NCBI RefSeq assembly: GCF_037975245.1
Contig: NC_092567.1
Location: forward strand, 23,648,376-23,712,375
Direction of reading: 5' to 3'
Length of the DNA stretch: 64,000 nt
Origin: Apostichopus japonicus
Taxonomy: Eukaryota > Echinodermata > Holothuroidea > Aspidochirotida > Stichopodidae
Shown here piece after piece: positions 1-11,344 of this stretch; position 1 is the stretch's first letter; each line of letters opens with the position of its first letter. The notes under the pieces were generated by a model, which was given only the letters and a program-made list of their open reading frames with translations, searched no databases and was not told the origin of the DNA. The position numbers were made by a program, and so were the translations under genes.

Positions 1-340
1 TCTCTACTCAGTAGTTAACCAAATTTGGCTTAAAGGAGAAGCAAACCTAACCATCAATATGATTGGTCTTTGTGATAGAGATATCAACAGGCAGGAACAA
101 CTTCCTAAACCACAGGAAAAAAATCTTATTCCATCTGAGAGATATAACATAATTTTTCGTTCCTTCACACAATATTTCATTATTACAATGTTTGCCTTCT
201 GTAATGGAAATAAGCTTATTTTGCCTTTGGTGAATCATGTAACATTTTGAAACTCTTAACATGACCTGCTTTCATTGTCAAAACTGTCAACATTTTACAA
301 AATGACAGCCCTGACTCACACAAGAATTTTAAACTATGGT
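1..340. other. AT-rich non-coding sequence
   Basis: No coding, RNA or repeat signal is recognised. The short open frames here lack codon structure and overlap on both strands. Confidence 0.5.
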
Positions 341-341
341 A

Positions 342-536
342 TCTCCCAAACAAAAAAAAATCTTTTTTTATAGATGTTTGCAAGAGTTTTCCATCACAAA
401 GACCTCTTTCAGATATAGCTGGGTGCATCCCCTTTATCTCCCAAAAAAAAAAAAATTTTTTTTAGATGCTTGCAAAAGTTTTCCATCACAAAGATCTCCT
501 TCAGATATAGCCTGGGTGTGCGTCCCCTTTAAACTG
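342..536. repeat. Two-copy tandem duplication, about 100 bp unit
   Basis: Two consecutive units each carry an A-rich then T-rich run, a segment reading GTTTTCCATCACAAAGA, and then TTCAGATATAGC. The units start near 342 and 441 and differ by a few substitutions and by homopolymer length, so this is a moderately old local duplication. The 85-codon ORF across it is a by-product. Confidence 0.8.
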
Positions 537-539
537 ATG

Positions 540-2520
540 ACTAGAATTACCCTCAAATTTATCGAGACCAAAAAAATAGGTCACAAATTGTAAAACGGCT
601 CAGACTGTTTGTGACAACTCCTCTACAATTTTAATAATCATGTTCTCATTGGTCCTATTTAATGCCCATGTCTAAGCTTTGTCTGACAAGATTATACCTC
701 TGCAAAATTAATCACCCATTGGCAAGTTTGACAATCTAATTATATATATATATCTATTTGGGGGGCAATTCCAGATAAGCTAGCTCTCTAGATCCCAAAG
801 ACTATCGTTAGCATGCTTTGCTCTCACACGTATCTGTGATTCGGGTTCTCTTCGCAAACTTTTCACTGGCAGTACGACCAATATTTCAAGGCACTCTTTA
901 CATCCACATATTATCAATGGTATTTATACATATACCCCTTTTACTTATTACTCATTACTGTACATTCTCAATTTCTGATCTGGCCATCATATTATCTGTG
1001 TTTAGCTGGTTTAGACATCCTTTAAGCCAGGTTTACAGGTTTTCATATCTGTACATCTGATTTTGCTGGGGTTAGCTTTTCCTCGGTGTCCTGTTGTGAA
1101 CACCATGGGTACAAGCAATCTGTAGGAGTTAAGTCTTCCCAGGTAGTTTAACAAGATCTATATTTCCCAACAAAGGCACTGAAAACAGGCCTGAGTATGG
1201 ATACACCTAAAATAAAATAGGGCTTTCCAGTAGTGTCCTAACTTTACCGTGTGTGTGTGTTTTCTGGGTAACAACAAGTGTAGTAGTACTGATGTGCGTT
1301 CAATTCCCATGTCCATCACTTGAGTTCAAACCGTCTCTGCAAGGCAGGGCCGTGGAACCCCGATGGTTCATCGCTTTGGTCTGACCTCACAGAGCTAGCT
1401 GGTGCTAGACTATACAACAACTCTCTCTGCATACAAACTGCACACAAATCTTTTACACTAGGTTTGTAGTACCTGTTTCAACTTTGTTCTTCGGCGATAC
1501 GCGGCTAGCTGTTGTTAGGCATGTCGGTCTAGTCTTACACGAACGGCTTCAGATTGAGGAAGAATAAATGGAAGATGTATTATTCGTTTTCCTGGTCTGA
1601 GGCTCTCACCAATCATCTCCTTCCACCACCGATCTCAAACTGAGATTGTCTTCATCAGAGAGAGGATGACTTGCATACGGTTTTTATGCCATTATCACAC
1701 ACACACTCGCACAGAGTCCCATATAGTCTTTCATATCTGGTCGAGACATCTCTGTTGTCCAACTTCTCCATCACATCATCCAGGCACTAAGAAACACAGG
1801 TGCAGTTCTGGAAAGGTAGAAAAAAGATGAAGGCATACACAGTGAGTTTAAAAGTTAATGCATTTAAAATTTATTTATCATCAAAACATTAACTTCATGC
1901 AAAGATTTAATTAATCACATGGAAAGGAAGTGAACTTGTTCCAAAAAATTCATACATCAACTTCAGCAATGTCAGAAGGAAATACATGCTTTATTTGTCA
2001 TGAGAGGTTTACAGTCTGTGTTACATGGTGTATGATGAATTCATGAATCTGTGACATTCAAAAATGTGCTGTACCCATGCATGCAGACAAACACATAAGA
2101 CTGATCGACAATTAAAGATTACTAAGTTTATATTTGAAAGAGATATGTGTTTGCTTTCACAGGAGATTTATTCATATTTAATTCTTAAAGGTTATGGATA
2201 TTATGGTGATTGCCCCCAAACTTTTAGTTCTAATGCTAAAATTATTACTCATTTTCAGAAGTACGCTTTCCCTGTCGATTCTCTAACTTTTCAAAATTAA
2301 TCACAGGCATTAATTGAGCATTACAAAAATGACACAATTAAAAATGTCTTAGTGATAAAAAATTGCTCTGCAGGTAGAAGGACAAAATGCTTTTAACTCT
2401 TTGAGCATACAAGACCATTATTAGACTTTCTAACATATTTTAGGATGAATGCAACTTTTCATTCATTGCATTTGTATGAACCACACAAAAGAAATTCACA
2501 AACCACTTTATAGCTTACAA
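540..2520. other. Intergenic or intronic sequence without recognised features
   Basis: Mixed AT-rich sequence with a short TA run near 740 and a GT run near 1250. The stretch 1300-1680 is less AT-rich but has no long open frame on either strand. Nothing matches the repeat families seen elsewhere in the window. Confidence 0.45.
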
Positions 2521-2539
2521 CCCCCCCCCCCCCCCCCCC
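2521..2539. repeat. Poly-C tract
   Basis: An uninterrupted run of 19 C follows TACAAC and precedes a CT-rich stretch. Length at such runs is prone to polymorphism and sequencing error. Confidence 0.9.
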
Positions 2540-3266
2540 TCTTGCTCTTTCTCTCAACACAACCAAGAAAAAGTAAAAATTATATCTATAAATAGACAAT
2601 TCATTATTTAAACAAGAATGTAAAAACCTCATTCAATGATTCCATACATACTGTTTATATCTACGGCATTGTGCAGTATGTATAAGTACAACCCTGTGCA
2701 TGTTCAAAATTTATTGCCTAATTCTACCGAGCCAGTTCATTACTTCTAACTGGCCGTCTATTATCCAGGGTGCACGGTTGCGGCATTCCCCAAAGGAGAG
2801 CAATGTCAACAGAGTAGATTCGGACTGCATCGTCGCAACGAACAAACAGGGCACGCAATATGATGGATGGTTATCATACCCGAAGGAGCGACTCGATGCT
2901 CCAGAAATTATCCTCATGGAAAGTCCTGGTCGTAATAATAAGTAGCCCAGGAAACAAATTAAAATTAGTCAGGGCAAGTAAACTATACTGTAGCTAGAGC
3001 TTGACATTAATCTTTCCCAAAAAATGTTTTGAAAAATTAAAGAACCTCCCTCACCCATGTCAAGTAAATTTTTAGTTCAGTAAAATCTTGTTACTTTTGT
3101 GATGTCATTCTGTATGAAGTAGTACTTGCAAATTGGTACGTGCATTCTGGGACATACTTTAGACTCTAAATTAGGTCTAGCATTGGGTATTAACTCATTT
3201 GTGTACGTACATCCCAGTTCCCACCACCATCCCCCCCCTCCCCCGGAGGTAATATATTATAAGCCA
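2540..3266. other. Unassigned sequence with a GC-richer island
   Basis: The segment 2755-2945 is noticeably less AT-rich than its surroundings and is open on both strands (81 codons plus, 68 codons minus). Neither translation resembles a family I recognise. It could be an exon or conserved non-coding sequence. The remainder is AT-rich with a C-rich run at 3220-3245. Confidence 0.35.
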
Positions 3267-3267
3267 A

Positions 3268-3880
3268 TAATAATAACAATAATAAATGAGACTTATATAG
3301 CGCCAAATCAGTAGACAAAAGCCACTGCTCAAGGCGCTTTACAAAGAAAGCAGATTAATTTACAAAAGAACAAGTGAAAAGATGGGTCTTAAGTAGACTT
3401 TTGAATGTAGAAAGTTTAGAGCATGTTTGAATGTGATCTGGTGACTTGTTCCAGAGATAAGAGCCAGAGTATTCGAAGCTTCTGTTATAACCATAGGTCT
3501 TCAAGCGTGGTTTAGGAACAGTTAAATACAGTTTGTTGGAGGAACGAAGTGTGCGAGTTGGAATATATGGCAAGAGAAGTTGTGACAGGTACACAGGCTG
3601 TTCCAGATGATGAGCACAAAAGGTGAGAAGAAGTAGTTTATACTGGATTCTGTAGCTGATAGGGAGCCAATGAAGTTCCTTCAGAAGTGGAGTGGTTTGG
3701 CATATTCTTCCCTTCCTTTTTACAATTACGGGCAGCGGTGTTTTGGATCTTTTGAAGTTTCTGGATGGTCGAATCAGGAAGGCCGAATAAAAGTGAATTT
3801 AGAAAGTCAAGCTTTGATGTTACAAACGCATGGACCAGTATCTCGCAATACCTTCAAGGTTATTGTGTGCAAGCACTTCT
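3268..3880 (-). mobile_element. 5'-truncated LINE, reverse transcriptase C-terminal part (CR1/L2-like)
   Basis: Read on the minus strand, about 3865 down to 3355 encodes the C-terminal end of a non-LTR retrotransposon ORF2. Visible motifs in order are HAFVTSKLDF, GLPDSTIQKLQKIQNTAAR, LLKELHWLPISYRIQYKLLL, then LYLTVPKPR, LWNKSP and a final STFKSLLKTHLF before the stop. One frameshift lies near 3725, between the AAR motif and the ELHWLP motif. The last 79 codons are still open. The 3' untranslated end contains AAAGCGCC and GGCGCTATATAA stem-like words and finishes in a TTATTATTG simple-repeat tail, as in L2/CR1-type elements. The upstream domains (endonuclease, catalytic reverse transcriptase) are absent. 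It is a dead insertion. The clade is inferred from motif style only. Confidence 0.85.
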
Positions 3881-4055
3881 GCCAAGAATCAAATAAAATC
3901 AAATGGTACCCTTATTTATATACCATCTGAAGGTGAGACCTCTGTAAACAAATTGTTTAAATTTCAACAAAACAAAAGACTTTAACTTTTGACTTCAATT
4001 TCTTTGATTCAACTCTGTACATGGTTTGGTTAATCAACTATATATTGTTGCTTTA
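3850..4055. repeat. Dispersed repeat, copy 1
   Basis: Shares an extended alignment with 5962-6178: a GGTTATTGTG start, AAATCAAATGGTACCCT, TTTCAACAAAA, ACTTTTGACTTCA, and TGTACATGG followed by GGTTAATCAA. The two copies differ by roughly one base in eight with small indels. No terminal inverted repeat or coding frame is visible. It abuts the LINE fragment just before it. Class unknown. Confidence 0.75.
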
Positions 4056-4059
4056 TAAT

Positions 4060-5960
4060 TAAGTCCAGCCCATTCCATTGTCACAACACCTACTACGCCT
4101 AAAAATATCCAAAAATGTACATTACTAAACACGCAATGGAAAATATATATAATGTAGTTACACAAAACACATGCAAGCACTATTAAACAGAGCTCGTTAC
4201 AACTTTCATCAACCTATTGATGATATCCCACGGATAATATTTTTTTGCAATTAAAACTAAAAAGGATGTTTTCCAAACATGCATGGGATCAATATCGCCA
4301 ATGGCAAGTTGGATGGAACAGCATCTCCTATAAACAAAATAAAGATTGAGGAAATACAGCGAGATGTGGAGAGAGAGAGAGACTGGGTGTGTGGGAGAAA
4401 AAAATACAGAATGACATAAAGAAACCAAAAAAATCATTAACAGAACTGAACAAAATAAATTCTGAAGAAATTACAATGAGAATGAATATGTTCGCATGTT
4501 AACGTATCTCTTCATTGTAATTGACAAATTGGACAGGGTACACTTTACTTTACTACTGTGTATAACTGTGTATGCATATTGTTACAATATGAGAGAGTAT
4601 GTCAAAACAGTTTCTATAGATTCTGAAGCTATACTGTAAGGTATTAATAGAGAATTTAATGACTTTCAACCCAATTTCTTTATTAATTAACTTCATAATT
4701 AGTTAATTTAGGAGAAATAAAAATGTTGTAACCATATAAATCACTTAAAAAAAAAAAAAAAAATTATACTGTAGGTTTATACACTTAAGTTATTACAGTG
4801 TGAAGCTCAGTACATGGCTTGGTCAGGTAGATTTATACAACAGCTGGTCCAAACAAAACCCAAAAAGCAATGCTAAATATATACTCTTTTTTTTCCCTTC
4901 TTTGTTACCAATAAAACTATTCATAAATGCAAAGACTCATTAACTCATATATATATAATATGTAAATATACATGATAACTGAATAGAACATTTCTGCAAT
5001 ATGACTCCCAGTTTTTCATTTTTTTATGTTGATAATTAACTGTATTGATGTCCTACAGTAGCTCAATTGTAAATATATGAAAATATGGGTCAAATCTCAG
5101 CTCCCTTTGAAAGATTTCACCTTAATCCTCATTTTTCACATGTGCCGACTTAGCCAGTGCAGCTTTATAGACAGCTTGGATTTAACATTTTCTTTGAGCT
5201 CATTAGATAAAAAAACCAGCCTCCCGTACGTACCTTGCGATGACTAAACCATAGCTGCATCGTCTTAGATTATATTTTTCTCTCGCGAAAAAAAAAAGCT
5301 TGAGGATATGCGAGACATTTAATGAGGCACTCCGACTGCACTCAACGACAAGAGGGAGAAGAGAACGTTGTAAAAATGAAAGAAAAGGCAACTTTAAGAC
5401 ATATTCGGTGCAATCTTCACCACGACGATGGCACATTAGGGCCTCACACTCTTGCCAAAGTGAAGGATTCTCTAATGCAGCCAAGCTTCCACTGAATTTA
5501 AATTAAAGCAAGCCTATGAGTAAAGCATTGTACTGTACATCCCTATAGCAGGCTGCATTGGATACATGTATAATAATAACAATGTTGCAAAGCTACCTGT
5601 CGAGATGAACAATTTGAGATCGTCAAGCATTTAACTCATTTGAGATGAATTAAACAAATACCAGACATATTTGTCTATCTTCTCATTTAAAGGAGCTCTT
5701 TTCAGTTTGGCCAGCTATCACTCCCCCTCTATCTCCCCCACCCCTATATCCCCCTCTCCTCTCACATAATCTCAAACTAAAATTTCAATTACTTGATGAA
5801 GATGGACACTTCTAAACTCTCCTAGATTTTTTCAGCGAATAAATTAATAAATTAAACTGTAGCACCTGGCCATCATGTTCTATAATATCTATATATACAA
5901 GGATAAGAAACTAACCATTTCATGTACATTAATGTAGGCAATAAATGTATTATGAGCAGA
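4060..5960. other. Intergenic or intronic sequence
   Basis: Mostly AT-rich, with a GA run near 4370 and poly-A near 4748. The segment 5200-5500 is GC-richer and open on the minus strand (93 codons from an ATG at 5484) and on the plus strand (68 codons). Neither product is recognised. It is the best place in this stretch to look for an exon. Confidence 0.35.
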
Positions 5961-5961
5961 T

Positions 5962-6178
5962 ACTTGAAGGTTATTGTGAACAAGTACAGTATAGTACCTG
6001 CCATAAATCAAATCAAATGGTACCCTCATTTATATACTTTCTGAAATTGAGACCCTCTGTATGCAAATTGTACTATATATACATTTCAACAAAATAAAGG
6101 ACTTAAACTTTTGACTTCAGACATGTCTTTGTTTCAACTCAATGTACATGGTCTGGTTAATCAATTTATATATTGTTG
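5962..6178. repeat. Dispersed repeat, copy 2
   Basis: Homologous to 3850-4055 in the same orientation (see that entry). It starts near ACTTGAAGGTTATTGTG and ends near ATATATTGTTG. It is somewhat longer than copy 1 because of small insertions. Confidence 0.75.
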
Positions 6179-6179
6179 G

Positions 6180-6975
6180 GTGTCAAAGATCACCTCTCAA
6201 CATTTGAACTATAGGATCCAATACAGTATCTGTTACAAGTACTTCTTGGAATTGCACATGATATCACTCAAGACAAGCGATTAGTTGTCACATGATCGCA
6301 GCCATGACATTAGTAGATTGGGGCAGAGAGTGTGTTGTTCTTTTTTTTTGAACCAATTGGCACTTCCTCAAAAGTATCACAGAAAAATTCTTGTAAATAT
6401 TTGTCATCTCAAGTCATAAAATGATACACTATTAATTAACCAACTGCAAGGTACCAGAGAGATACTTTGATATTAATCACCTAGATTTAGGTATATGAGG
6501 AATGGGTGAGTGATGGGGAGGGACGGAGGGAGGGTTGGAGGGAGGGGGAGGATATGCAGGAGAGGATGTGATGTGATGTAAATGACATATGTACAATAAT
6601 AGATAACTACACAGGTAACACTAATATTTACACTTCCATACATGTACAAAATTCTTTAATTTATGTTGTTTTCAACAATACAATTTCCACCTTGAGAAAA
6701 TGCTGGCTAAGACAATAATTGCTTTTAAAATAAACTAATTAATGCAGAATGGTAATGAGTTACTAATTAGTAAACTTGTGACCTTCTTTAATTTCATTGA
6801 AGCCACCGCTAATTGGCAAGAAATTTGCACAACTCAAGGTGATAATGAAGTAAAAGCCATCTATTCTTTTTAATTTCACCCAGTATTACATAAAATTACA
6901 TTCAGTTAAGTGTAGTCAGTATAATCTCTTAGAAGATCTAGCCTATGGCTTCGATGAAGACACTGAATGGACACA
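6180..6975. other. Unassigned sequence with a G-rich block
   Basis: Contains a GGAGGG-rich purine run at about 6506-6552 that could form a quadruplex on the plus strand. Otherwise AT-rich, with no coding or repeat signal recognised. Confidence 0.4.
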
Positions 6976-6983
6976 CTGTAACC

Positions 6984-7264
6984 CAGGCGCTAGCCAGGAA
7001 GGGAGGGGTGAACCTGTAGGCAAACTATCAGAGCTGTAGATTCTGCATTGAAAACTATCTAAGCGTAGCACCACCATGGGTTGGGCGCTACGTGTACAAG
7101 AAAATTTTGGCTGAAAATGCCTCCCAGATCGCTGGAAATGGCACTTCCAAGGCCATGTAAGTTGCATCTAAGCTTGAAATTACTAGCGATATCATAAAAA
7201 CATACAAAATATATATGCTCAAGGGAAGGGGGGCCGTTGGCCCCCTCCCTTGGCTACGCGCCTG
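6984..7264. mobile_element. Non-autonomous hAT-like element with perfect 8-bp target duplication
   Basis: The ends are inverted repeats: CAGGCGCTAGCCAGG on the left and, read in reverse, CAGGCGCGTAGCCAAGG on the right. Identical octamers CTGTAACC flank it at 6976-6983 and 7265-7272. Eight-base duplications and CAG-type ends are typical of hAT elements. At 281 bp it cannot encode a transposase. The interior (about 7045-7160) is related to 15570-15655 and 61628-61740. Confidence 0.85.
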
Positions 7265-7272
7265 CTGTAACC

Positions 7273-10040
7273 TAGCTAACAGGATTGACATTTAAGGGCT
7301 CCTCCATGAGCCCAACAACCTGTTATGTGATCTCACTCCTCTGTTTCTTATTCTATCTCCAACTCGCTTTCTCTCCTCTTCCCTAAATTTCTTTCCAAGG
7401 CAGTAGTGATGTGCAGTCTCTGGACTAGAGGATATGTTCAGCTAGAAGAAGATCAATGCTAATTGCTTAAAACTCTCAAAGACATGCCCGATATTCAGAA
7501 TCACCAAAAATCTACGGCAAGCTTTTGAGGTTGCTTATTTACGTAGGGGCTCCAACTTTCATGCACACACATATTATATACACACAGTATGCTGGGATGA
7601 AAATTAAACACTAAAGGATGAAGACACTGTGAGCTCAATTTCTGTCTCTGCTCGATGTGTGTTGACCACGTCGAGACTATGTATATGTACGAAATGGAAA
7701 ATCTAGAACAGTACGTAACAATTCAGGGAATTTTACTGCAAAGATTTAATACGTTTCCAAGCAGTAATGCATTTGCATGTACGGTCGACAATAGACAAAT
7801 TTATCAGCAATATCAAATATTACTAGTAATAATAACACAATTTATTGATCAAATTCTGACACCCTTATACATTTTCTTTAAACAAAAGTTACAATAAGTT
7901 GGTAAACTTTACTTCCTCCCACTATGTTCCATATTGTCCTCAACACACAAGTGAACATTTCTATCATTAATGTGATAAAACACAAATTGAAAATGTCCAA
8001 ATTTTTCCTTTTACATTAAAAGAAAGAGTTGAGCAGCTAATAACCTGTATTGTGACCATTTTTTTTTTAGAAAATTGAAAAATGGAAATCTAAAACATGA
8101 ATATTATTGAGAATATTCATTAATTCTTTATTGTGTTTGTAGAAGATAACCTGATATGCAAAAATTGGTCAATTTTTGATTTTTGGCAAACTAAACACAG
8201 TGTAGGTGACATGCATGTTACCTAATATTGTATCCATATATCACAAAGTTAACACAACAGAGGAGAGAAATGTTTATGTTTTTCATGACAAACTAGGATG
8301 GCCATAAAAATAGGAAAAGTGGAATTGCTTTTAATTTGCCAGGAATTGGTGACCCAGCCAACTGAAGAAGCTACTTTTAAAACACAAGAATATACTAAAA
8401 TGGAAAAAAAAGGACACAAAAATAACAAATTGTACAGTGATTTCAAATTCGGTGCTACTCTCAAAATTTCAATTCAAAAATTATTTATTTGATCAGTTGA
8501 TGTACAGTACTGTCTGTGCGCGTGTGTGTGTGTGCGTCTGTGTATGTGTGCGTTAGTGCGTGTTTCAAATTTACCACGGTTCACATGTACCTGTGACTTC
8601 CATTACACATCTTTATACCGTGAAATGTCATACGAGCAACAATAACTTCATCTCATATTCATGAATGCCACAGGTAGCATATACACAAGAAACCCACTCA
8701 TTCATCACTGACAAAAATTTATTAACCAAAAAATTTTCTGTGAAATTTTGAAAAACTCCAGGCCCGCTGAAAAAATATGTCTATTATGCTGAGATCGCAT
8801 TGCAAAATGCTGTTTATAGGGAAAATTTTATAGAAAGGTTTGCATATTTTGAAATATGAGATTCATCTTATTTTGATAGATGCAAAGAAGAAAGACTTAA
8901 GTACAGCAGAGTCTGCACAAGGTGCAAAATAATATGGAAGGTGATATATTTTCATTGAGCATTATACTGTCACTTTTGTAAAAGTGTTCATATCATAAAA
9001 AAAAAGAGAAAAAAAAAGTCCAAACTACAGTTTTGTTCAAGGAATGGCCTTTGTCTACTGTAAGAATTCATCCATTTTTAAACTTACAAATTTTTACTTG
9101 TAAAGCATTGATTGCACCACAATCAGTTGTTTAATACCTATAAAATAACATCGGACACTCATCATTATGGGAAACAACAAGAGTACATGCATTTTCTGTA
9201 CACAAGTACAGAATATTAATAAATTAAATGCCCTCTTAGCGTTTCAAAAAATATATACGTATCATGTATAAAGAAAGAGGGCATCTTCCATCATTATTCG
9301 TCAAGTTTGAAAATACTGAAAATTTGTTTGTTTGTTATCTTTTAACTTTTTGCTGTGATATCCATTAATCACTATTTATAATGAACCTTACATACTTATT
9401 CTATTAACTATGTTCAATAAATAAAAAAGTAAAACACTTTCATATTTAAACAGAATGTTTAATGTTTCATCATTGTGACATATCTGTACAGTTCACTCAG
9501 TAGCAACATACCAATCTTGTTCAGCTCATTCCAAGTCCCCATCCATCCGAATAAATAAAAAAAAGCAAGTAAATTTAAAATTATTTTTAAAATGAAATCT
9601 TGTCGAAGTTCCAATTCATTAAATGTCCCAGCCACTTTGATCGAGGCTCTGCAGATATCCAATAGGATGAAGAACTGCAGCCTGAAATCATATAATTTAC
9701 CACCACCACCCATAGCCCAATTTTAATTTGTCACCTTCCAACCAATTCAGTTGCTTTGCAGTTCAATAGCCTCTTTAAGTGTAAAGCCTACTGTAGGTAC
9801 GCTTGGATGTATGACAGTGCTAGCTACTGCTACTGTACTGTAGGAGCAGTCATGTGTTGGCACAGACAGGCATTCAAGTGCTTCAGTATTTGATTACCCT
9901 GTATCTGATTATTAAAATGTAGTGCAATTTTTGAAATGCTTTCACTAAGAATGGGATGTACATTCTCATACCCAATGAAGTCACAAGCATATTACATCTC
10001 TCTCTGAGTGTGTGTGAATGTGCGTGTGTAAGCGCAAATA
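7273..10040. other. AT-rich non-coding sequence
   Basis: Contains a GT-rich microsatellite at about 8518-8572, poly-A and poly-T runs, and scattered frames of at most 84 codons with no recognisable content. The 7640-7830 region has an 80-codon plus-strand frame but skewed AT-rich codons. No gene is supported. Confidence 0.45.
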
Positions 10041-10044
10041 TGTG

Positions 10045-10131
10045 TATATATATATATATATATATATCTATATATATATATATATACATATAAATATATC
10101 TAATATATATTTATATACATATGTATATTAT
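10045..10131. repeat. TA-rich microsatellite
   Basis: Alternating TA with CATA interruptions. It sits directly before family A element copy 1, and a similar array lies directly after that element (11211-11331), so the element appears to lie inside a TA array. Confidence 0.9.
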
Positions 10132-10162
10132 AAAACTTACTGGTTTATATATTTACGAGTGA

Positions 10163-11199
10163 CCCACTTACCTGTCTCCCCACAACCTATGCACCGCATT
10201 CTACCGTGTCTAGAATGCCCTGGTAATCTTTTAACACTGTACATATATGCATCGAAAACTTGTAAAAGGACGAAACATGTATATAAGGGAGAGAACCCCC
10301 TAACCGCGAACCAGCGGAGGGGGGAACAAGGCTACGAGGTACACCCCAAGTCATGAGACTCAGGGAGCGCACGTAGCAACAACTGGAGGAAACATGAAAA
10401 TATACAACAATATATGAAATCAAGGATACTCCCGTCTTAACATGAAAAACAACGAAACGAGCCGACTATCTCGACTAGTTAGGAGATATCGGAACGTGGC
10501 TACAACTACGCTACAAAAGTGAAAACCCACACTGAAAGCGTAAAAATTAACGAAGTACATGAAAGCAAAACATCTTATGCTAAGTAAGAAAAGCTGAAAC
10601 ACATGTACATACGGAAAAACATGCCTATCCGCGTAAACAAGGCGGTATAGGCAACGCTACAAATTACGCTACAAGGGCAAAACCCACACAAAAGCGTAAG
10701 AAATAACGAAGGTACATGAAACAAGCAAAACATATTATCTTTTAAAGTAAGAAAAGCTGAAACATGTACATACGAAAATATATGCCTATCCGCGTAAACA
10801 AGGCGGTATAGGCAACGAACGAAGTAGTCTCGCAGAGCTACTACCTGTTACCCTAAAAACGTTACGTAAGAAAAAACGAACGCATGGGCGAGAGTGTACA
10901 CTAAAAACAGCCCCCAAAAACACCCTTCCCTACAAGAAAAGGATACTTATCAGGCTGGAAAAGATCCTTGGAAGTGCAGAAGTCCTGATAGGAAACTTCT
11001 AGAGTATAAATCCAAGGTAATCCGGGCGAATTTCGCGAAAATTTTTCTAACTCCGAAAAACACAGTGAGACACTTTGTGGGTAGAAAAATGAAGGAAGGC
11101 CATTAGGGCCAGTGAGGGTGTACAGTGTTAAAAGATTACCAGGGCATTCTAGACACGGTAGAATGCGGTGCATAGGTTGTGGGGAGACAGGTAAGTGGG
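10163..11199. mobile_element. Family A element: 1.04 kb with perfect 81-bp terminal inverted repeats
   Basis: Positions 10163-10243 and 11119-11199 are exact reverse complements over 81 bases. The outer end reads CCCACTTACCTGTCTCCCC and the inner end GTAATCTTTTAACACTGTACA. Similarity continues outward with gaps (GTAAAT motif), so true termini may lie near 10148 and 11212, inside TA repeats. The interior has a roughly 150-170 bp tandem duplication (about 10495-10820) marked by the repeated word TATCCGCGTAAACAAGGCGG. A 70-codon plus-strand frame at 10894-11106 is also open in the copy at 60.7 kb, but that copy is nearly identical, so this says nothing about selection. No transposase motif is seen. 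The superfamily cannot be assigned. Confidence 0.85.
10495..10820. repeat. Tandem duplication inside family A element
   Basis: Two successive units share ACGCTACAA, a stretch of AAAACCCACAC, AGCGTAA, GTACATGAAA, AAAAGCTGAAAC and TATCCGCGTAAACAAGGCGG followed by TATAGGCAACG. The end motif is repeated at about 10626-10655 and 10787-10817. Confidence 0.8.
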
Positions 11200-11210
11200 G
11201 CACGAAGTAA

Positions 11211-11331
11211 ATATATATATATACACACACACATACATATATATATATATTCATATGTATATATATATATCTAATATATATATATACACACATACATACA
11301 TATATATACACATATATATATATATTATAAA
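11211..11331. repeat. TA/CA-rich microsatellite
   Basis: TA repeats interspersed with ACACACACATACAT. It flanks the right end of family A element copy 1. Confidence 0.9.
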
Positions 11332-11344
11332 TGTGTGGCACATG

